NCBI RefSeq assembly: GCF_023343835.1
Contig: NC_064437.1
Coordinates: 41,131,967-41,195,966 of the forward strand
Source of the DNA: Lagopus muta
Lineage: Eukaryota; Chordata; Aves; Galliformes; Phasianidae
Direction: 5' to 3'
Length of the DNA: 64,000 bases
This document shows, in pieces, positions 59,114 through 64,000 of this stretch (its first letter is position 1; every line of letters starts with the position of its first letter). A program made the position numbers and the translations under genes. The notes below the pieces were generated by a model. The model was not told the origin of the DNA. It made no database searches and saw only the letters and a list, made by a program, of their open reading frames with translations.

Positions 59114-60750
59114 ATGCAGCTCCCGGTCAGATGTAGCAGGAGGATTTTCCTGGCTGTTTGTGTAATCCTCTTTGTGGGATGCACAGTGCAAGGTAACACT
59201 GAGCGGTTGTTCTCTCTGCAATACTCTTTCTGTGCTAGGCAGTGTGGGCTGAGGAGGCAGCCTCCAAATTTAAAGGAGAATATTGCAATTGACCTTCTAG
59301 GAGGAATGAGGTCTGCTTAGGAAGCCTGCTTTGCTAGAGTTCTGTTTTCTGGAGGGGGAGTGGGAAGATAAGATACCTTTTGCAAATGAAATATTTCTGT
59401 GTCTCTCACCTGGCCTGTATGAGAAGAAGACCTTATCAAGTAAACTACTCTATGTACACACACATCTCAAATGTATATACCAATGTATATATTTATCCAG
59501 CCCTCCCTTAGAGGTCTGGTTTTGCCCTGCTATTCCGTTATGCAGTTACAAATTAAGCCTGTTGCAGCCCCCATGTCATAACTACTCTGGTCTCCGGTCT
59601 GCTTTGGGGGGGAGGAGAGGAAATTGTGTATAAGTATGAGGAAACTGTACAGTTTATTGGGTACAGAAAGTATTGCAACACGGAGCACTAAACAACGAAA
59701 AGGAAATGTTGATTCATGACGACAAGTGCCCTGTGGAGTCATTTCTTGCAAGAGAGAAACACTTAGCAAGCATATGTAGGATAATTCTCCATCAAACCAA
59801 GGTTAAGACAGTGAGAGGCTTCCATTAGACACCTACTGCTGTTTCTATTCTGAGGATGGTCTTTGAGACGTTGTCTGTAGCCTCAGTTCTGTAATGCTTA
59901 TGTGCAAAGTACTCGGCCACAGTTGTTTCTTCTGTTATTACAAAACACTGGTCTTCTTAATAAGGTGCTAAGGAAGGTAAATAAAAAAGGGAATATGATG
60001 TGAAAGCAACAGGAAGTCCTTCCTGAGAGATTTTTTGTCTTTTGCAGAAGAGTGTAGTAGGATGGTGAAAGTCACCTAGCACTATACAGCAGTACATAAG
60101 GCAATAGAGCCATAATTACAGGCAGACATTCCCAAGAAAAATTAGATAAAGCGCCAAAAGGAGGACAGCGTGCCAGGGGGGTTAAGAACAAGTTAATTAA
60201 ACGAGGCTGAAAGGAAGGATCGTTGCTTCGGTCCTTTGGGTCTGTCAGCACCGAGCCGAGGCAGCAGCTCGGCGAGCCTTGGAGCCTTGCTCAGCTGCGG
60301 AGTGACGCGGGCTGCTCCCACCAGGTGCCCCCGCGCACAGGGCGCGCTACAAGCGGGTGCGGTGCCGGCCCGACGCCTGGTCCCCCAACTGCGTGGAGGA
60401 GATGGGGCCCCGGTTCCAGCTGCCCGACGACGCGGCCAACAGGATCCTGCCGCCCCTGGCCAACCCTGCCCTGTAAGCGCGGGGATTCGCGGGTGGGCTC
60501 GGGGCATGCGGCAGGCGAGAGAGGGAAGCAGCGTTTGTGACGGCTCCGGTGTTTCAGGATGAAGAGGTACCAGGAGCTGGGCGACATCTTCCCGCTCTCC
60601 GAGGAGCAGTCGGGCTCGGGCTGGGAGCCGGCGCTGGAGCCGGGCTCGGGCTCGGGAGCTGAGGCCGTTCCCGCCATCCGGTCCGCACACCGCCCAGATC
60701 TGCCGGCGGGGCTGGGGCAGCGGCTGCAGGAGGAGGCCCTGCTGCCGTAG
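59114..60750 (+). CDS. SRGN: SRGN, serglycin core protein, 139 aa
   Basis: Serglycin is the core protein of the proteoglycan that packs proteases and cytokines in granules of blood cells; Ser-Gly repeats carry the glycosaminoglycan chains. Three exons: 59114-59192, 60325-60472, 60558-60750, all GT-AG and in frame, with the same three-exon plan as mammals. Residues 1-27 form a signal peptide (basic CSRR, then a hydrophobic FLAVCVILFVGC core, ending TVQG, as in human SSVQG). Conserved pieces are RARYKRVRC, NCVEE and DIFPLSE; the two mature cysteines are C40 and C49. The glycosaminoglycan region is only four Ser-Gly pairs in two clusters (S94-G97 and S106-G109), split by WEPALEPG, against a continuous run of about eight in human. 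Exons 2 and 3 are GC-rich, unlike exon 1. The ATG has A at -3. Confidence 0.93.
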
Positions 60751-60794
60751 CGCCTCGGCGCCGTGACGGACGGTCCCCGACCCATCCCCTGCTC

Positions 60795-60800
60795 AATAAA
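60795..60800 (+). terminator. SRGN poly(A) signal
   Basis: A canonical AATAAA lies 45 bases after the SRGN stop and is followed by a GT-rich stretch, so cleavage near 60820 and a very short 3' UTR are expected. The VPS26A CpG island begins within about 100 bp. Confidence 0.85.
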
Positions 60801-60859
60801 ACCGCTGTCTTACAACCCTCGTGGCTTTTGTGCACTATCTTTATTCGAGCTCGACCTTC

Positions 60860-61560
60860 GCTCGTTTTGCTATGAAGTACGCGTTGGGGGGCGACGAGCG
60901 CCGCACCACATCACCGATGCAGCTCCGCCCCGCCCCTCCGCCGCGCACGCGCCGCCACCACCCCTCCGGCCACGGGGCGCTGAGGGGAGGGGCGGTCACG
61001 TGCCTCGGGGGTGGGCGTGGCGCGGCCGCCCGGAGCGTCACATGACAGGGGCGCGGGCCGGCTGCTGGTGGCGCGCGGCGGCGGCGGAGGGCACCGACCA
61101 TGGTGAGTGGGGGCGGGGCGGCGGCGGCCGTTAGTTACCGACGGCCGTGCCGCGCGGGGCCGAGGCCCGAGGCGGCCGCCCGGTCCGGACGGTGCGTCGC
61201 CGCCCACCTGTGGCCGCTTGTGAGGAGAGCCGCCCCGACGGCCCTTCCCCGGCCTGCGGCGAGTGCCGAGCCGCCGCCGCCACACGGCCGGCCCCGGGCT
61301 GCGCCCCGACGGCGGGAGCGGGCGGCGCGTGGCCTGCGGGCGGGGGCGGCGGGAAGTAACGGGCCGCAGCCGGCTTTAGCGTGGGGCTGCCTGAGCCTCG
61401 CCGTGCGCGCGTTCCCCTTCTTACCGAGGGCTCGTGGCGAAGCCGCCACGGCTGGCCTTCGGTGCGGCTGCGACGCCGCGCTGCTTCCAGCCCTCGTGCG
61501 GCAGCATCCCCACCTCCTGCACGAGGGCTGGAACGCGCCGTAGCGTTTGGTTTCTCTGAG
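60860..61560 (+). promoter_or_regulatory. CpG island and promoter of VPS26A
   Basis: A TATA-less CpG island surrounds the first VPS26A exon. It contains two E-box sites of CLEAR/M-box form: GTCACGTGCC (CACGTG at 60997-61002) and GTCACATGAC at 61037-61046, 40 bp apart and 54-104 bp before the ATG. This form is bound by the TFEB/TFE3/MITF factors and by USF. The GC-rich part continues some 450 bp into intron 1. Confidence 0.8.
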
Positions 61561-63704
61561 CCCGGTTCTGCCTTTATGAAGCTGGAGCACAGTAAGACGC
61601 GGCGTGGGTTCTGAAAATAAGGCGTCTTGTCTCGCATCGTTTCCCTGCAGCAGTATCTGCTGGCAACTGGAGGAGCTGGCGACTTCTGCGTTCTCTGCTC
61701 CATATGCTCACGTCCTCCCGGCCGACATCGCAGCTTATTTCTGAGGGTGTAGCTGGAGCGTGAGAATGGTGTGCTGGGCAGGGGTGTGATACAGGGCTAG
61801 GGCTGGCTGGCTGCTCCAAGTCACGGTGCACCTTCTCGGGGTGGAAAGTGCTGTGTGACCACCCTGTGTAATGCTCACCTGGAGGCAATGCGCTTCCTTG
61901 CATGGGCTGGGACGGGGTGCAAACACGAGCTAACCTGGAAAACAAATACAAAACTGAAGATAAGAGAGATGACTATGCCAAAATAACTCGTGTGACAGTT
62001 TAAAATAGCCTAAAAATCCGAAATCTTGTGGGTTTTTTTTTTTTTTTTTCCTGCATCCCCCTTCTGCGGGAGCCAAACTCAGAGCAATTCTAGTGAGCAG
62101 TTACTTTAAAAAAACAAACAAACAAACCAAAACACAGCAGTAAAACCCCAAAGCCTCTGTTCTTGTTGCAGCAGTGAATGCACCTGCATGTGGTTGGCAG
62201 GCACTCAGAGGTCTGTTCAGCCTTCGGTTTGACCACCTACCCGCTTGTCTGCTTTTGCTTTCCTCTGAGAACATGGAAGAGATGTACATAGGGTCTGTAA
62301 GTGAAGCCTTGTAGCTGTGTGGCTGGAAGTAGGGCCACTTGCTTTCTGAGCTGCTTTAGATGTGTGTGAATGGCTGTTTTACAGCTTCGAATTGCACCAT
62401 GTCTTACAGCAAGTTGCTCAGCATTCCTATTGCTGGGCAGTTGCATTTGTTTTGTACGCTCTTGTAGATTATTTTGTTTTCAGTCCTACTTCAGGATCTC
62501 AGGTTTTGGGTGTGTTCCTGTGCAGCTGATGAGGCAAGAATTATGATTTCACATATTGTGAAGCTGTGTTTGTACAGCTGAAGTGGATGCCCTTATCCAG
62601 AACAGTGTAGCTTCTAAAAACAAACAAACAAGTGCTTAACAAATAGAACAAAAATATTGCCCCGAATTACCATAATGTCTACTTTAGTACATCAAAGCAG
62701 ATTAGTGCCTGGTTCTTAAGAAAAAAATGTGGGACTTAGTATGGACCTTACTGAGCTTTGTAGAACAGCTACCCTGCTTTGTTGTGAGAGATGTTTGAGC
62801 AAGGTCAAAGAGTGAGGGTTGTTTGATAATAGTCAAAAGTTTGTGCCTCAGGAGTGCTGTTGTAAGGTGAGGACAAGCATTTAACGCTTGCAGTATATCA
62901 GCATCTGGAGCAGTGTTACAGGTAAGCAGAAACACCTGCTGTATCTGATAGCAGAGTGGCACAGCTGAGGTAGATCGTATGAAAAGCTGCTGTCTTCTGT
63001 ACCTGTTGATGCTCTCATTCATTCCTAAGCGAATGACAAGGCACAGGAGGGGTCAGCAAATAAAAGTTCCTTATTCAACTTTTTTCTAATCAGGGGATTG
63101 CTTCCTGTATTCTGTTAGATCCCCGTTTAGCTGCTTGTTTTCACCTTGCTTTGCTCCATTACCCCTCCTACTTCTGGTCATCTGTTACTACTGTTTATGC
63201 AGTGAGTTCCAATGGGTACAAACCATGCTGAAAACTACGCACTGTCCCAAATCCCAAATGAGGCAGAACAAACTTGTTAACACAATTTTTTTTTTTTTTT
63301 TGGAGTTGTCATTAAAAGAGATTACTTTTTTGAAAGTGAAATCCGTGCTCTAAATATGTTTAGAAACTGACCCGATTGCAATTACTTGCTAGGTGAACAA
63401 CTGTCCATCACTGCTAAATTTTGGGTCTTGAGTACAGAATGGCTTTGTAACTTCATGGAAGCACAAGTGTTTTTCCCACGTGTGGGGCACAGCTGCAGGT
63501 AAAGTTTAAAGTGGAGTGTCCACTGGGAAGTAACTTCAGAATTCTTTATTGCAGAGTTTTCTTGGAGGCTTCTTCGGTCCCGTTTGTGAGATTGATGTTA
63601 TTCTTAATGATGCAGAAACACGAAAAACAGCAGAAATGAAAACAGAAGATGGTAAAGTAGAAAAGCATTTTCTCTTCTATGATGGTGAATCTGTTTCAGG
63701 AAAG
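61100..63704 (+). CDS. VPS26A: VPS26A, retromer subunit (first two coding exons; runs off the window)
   Basis: VPS26A is the arrestin-fold subunit of retromer, which with VPS35 and VPS29 returns cargo from endosomes to the Golgi and plasma membrane. Coding exon 1 is only the start codon, 61100-61102, followed at once by the donor GTGAGT. Exon 2 is 63555-63704 (acceptor tattgcag, donor GTAACT) and codes SFLGGFFGPVCEIDVIL, AEMKTEDGKVEKHFLFY and DGESVSGK, nearly identical to human residues 2-51 apart from a few conservative changes. Both junctions are in phase 0. The rest of the gene, roughly 275 residues, lies beyond the right edge. Intron 1 is 2.45 kb and holds no other exon that I recognise. 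Confidence 0.95.
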
Positions 63705-64000
63705 GTAACTTTTTGCTATTAATTACTTTACTGATGCTGATGGTAATGCGTGTAGAAAATCAAAAGAAAACACATAAGCAAGAGCCGCCCTTTTGGGTTA
63801 GGCAGTTATTGAAAGAGAAAACACTATCTTCTTTTATCTGGTCTTCTTAACCATAGTTATTCAGGCAACTGGGAAATCTGAGCCCTTTCGATAGTTTGTT
63901 GTTTCTGATAATCTTTTCCAGTCATCTTGACTTTGTGAATTAGCTGCTCGTGTGACCACGTGCAATCCTGTCTTTCCTTCTGACAAGAAAACTATTCCAA
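63705..64000 (+). other. Start of VPS26A intron 2
   Basis: AT-rich intronic sequence follows the exon 2 donor to the end of the window. No exon or repeat is recognised. Confidence 0.7.

Overview
The window is vertebrate nuclear DNA. It has spliced genes with GT-AG introns, four CpG-island promoters, and several fragments of CR1 LINEs, the main repeat family of bird genomes. Gene order and orientation (STOX1 - DDX50 - DDX21 - KIFBP - SRGN - VPS26A, all on the + strand) match human 10q22.1. The CR1 content and protein sequences point to a bird, most likely a galliform such as chicken (inference from memory; no search was run).

Layout. 1-14846: no exon I can assign; probably STOX1 intron 1 or the gap before it, with two old CR1 fragments. 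14847-19621: STOX1 from its winged-helix exon to an early stop at the start of the last exon, followed by a relic of the usual C-terminus. 20060-20950: CpG island with two tandem ZNF143-type sites. 20644-33626: DDX50 in 15 coding exons. 34060-34572: a CR1 reverse-transcriptase fragment ending against the next CpG island. 35076-43923: DDX21 in 15 coding exons. Twelve successive exons of DDX50 and DDX21 have identical lengths, marking an old tandem duplication. 44111-53249: KIFBP in 7 coding exons, starting only 187 bp after the DDX21 stop. 53250-58970: KIFBP 3' end and intergenic DNA with one CR1. 59114-60750: SRGN in 3 coding exons. 61100-63704: the first two coding exons of VPS26A, which runs off the right edge.

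The genes do not form one pathway. DDX50 and DDX21 are paralogous nucleolar DEAD-box helicases of ribosome biogenesis. STOX1 is a winged-helix DNA-binding protein, KIFBP binds kinesin motor domains, serglycin is the granule proteoglycan core protein, and VPS26A is a retromer subunit. I saw no undescribed multi-gene system. The most notable points are the loss of the STOX1 C-terminus, the short DDX21 tail beside a glycine-arginine-rich DDX50 tail, the paired promoter motifs, the tight DDX21-KIFBP and SRGN-VPS26A spacing, and two open minus-strand stretches near the left edge that I cannot name.
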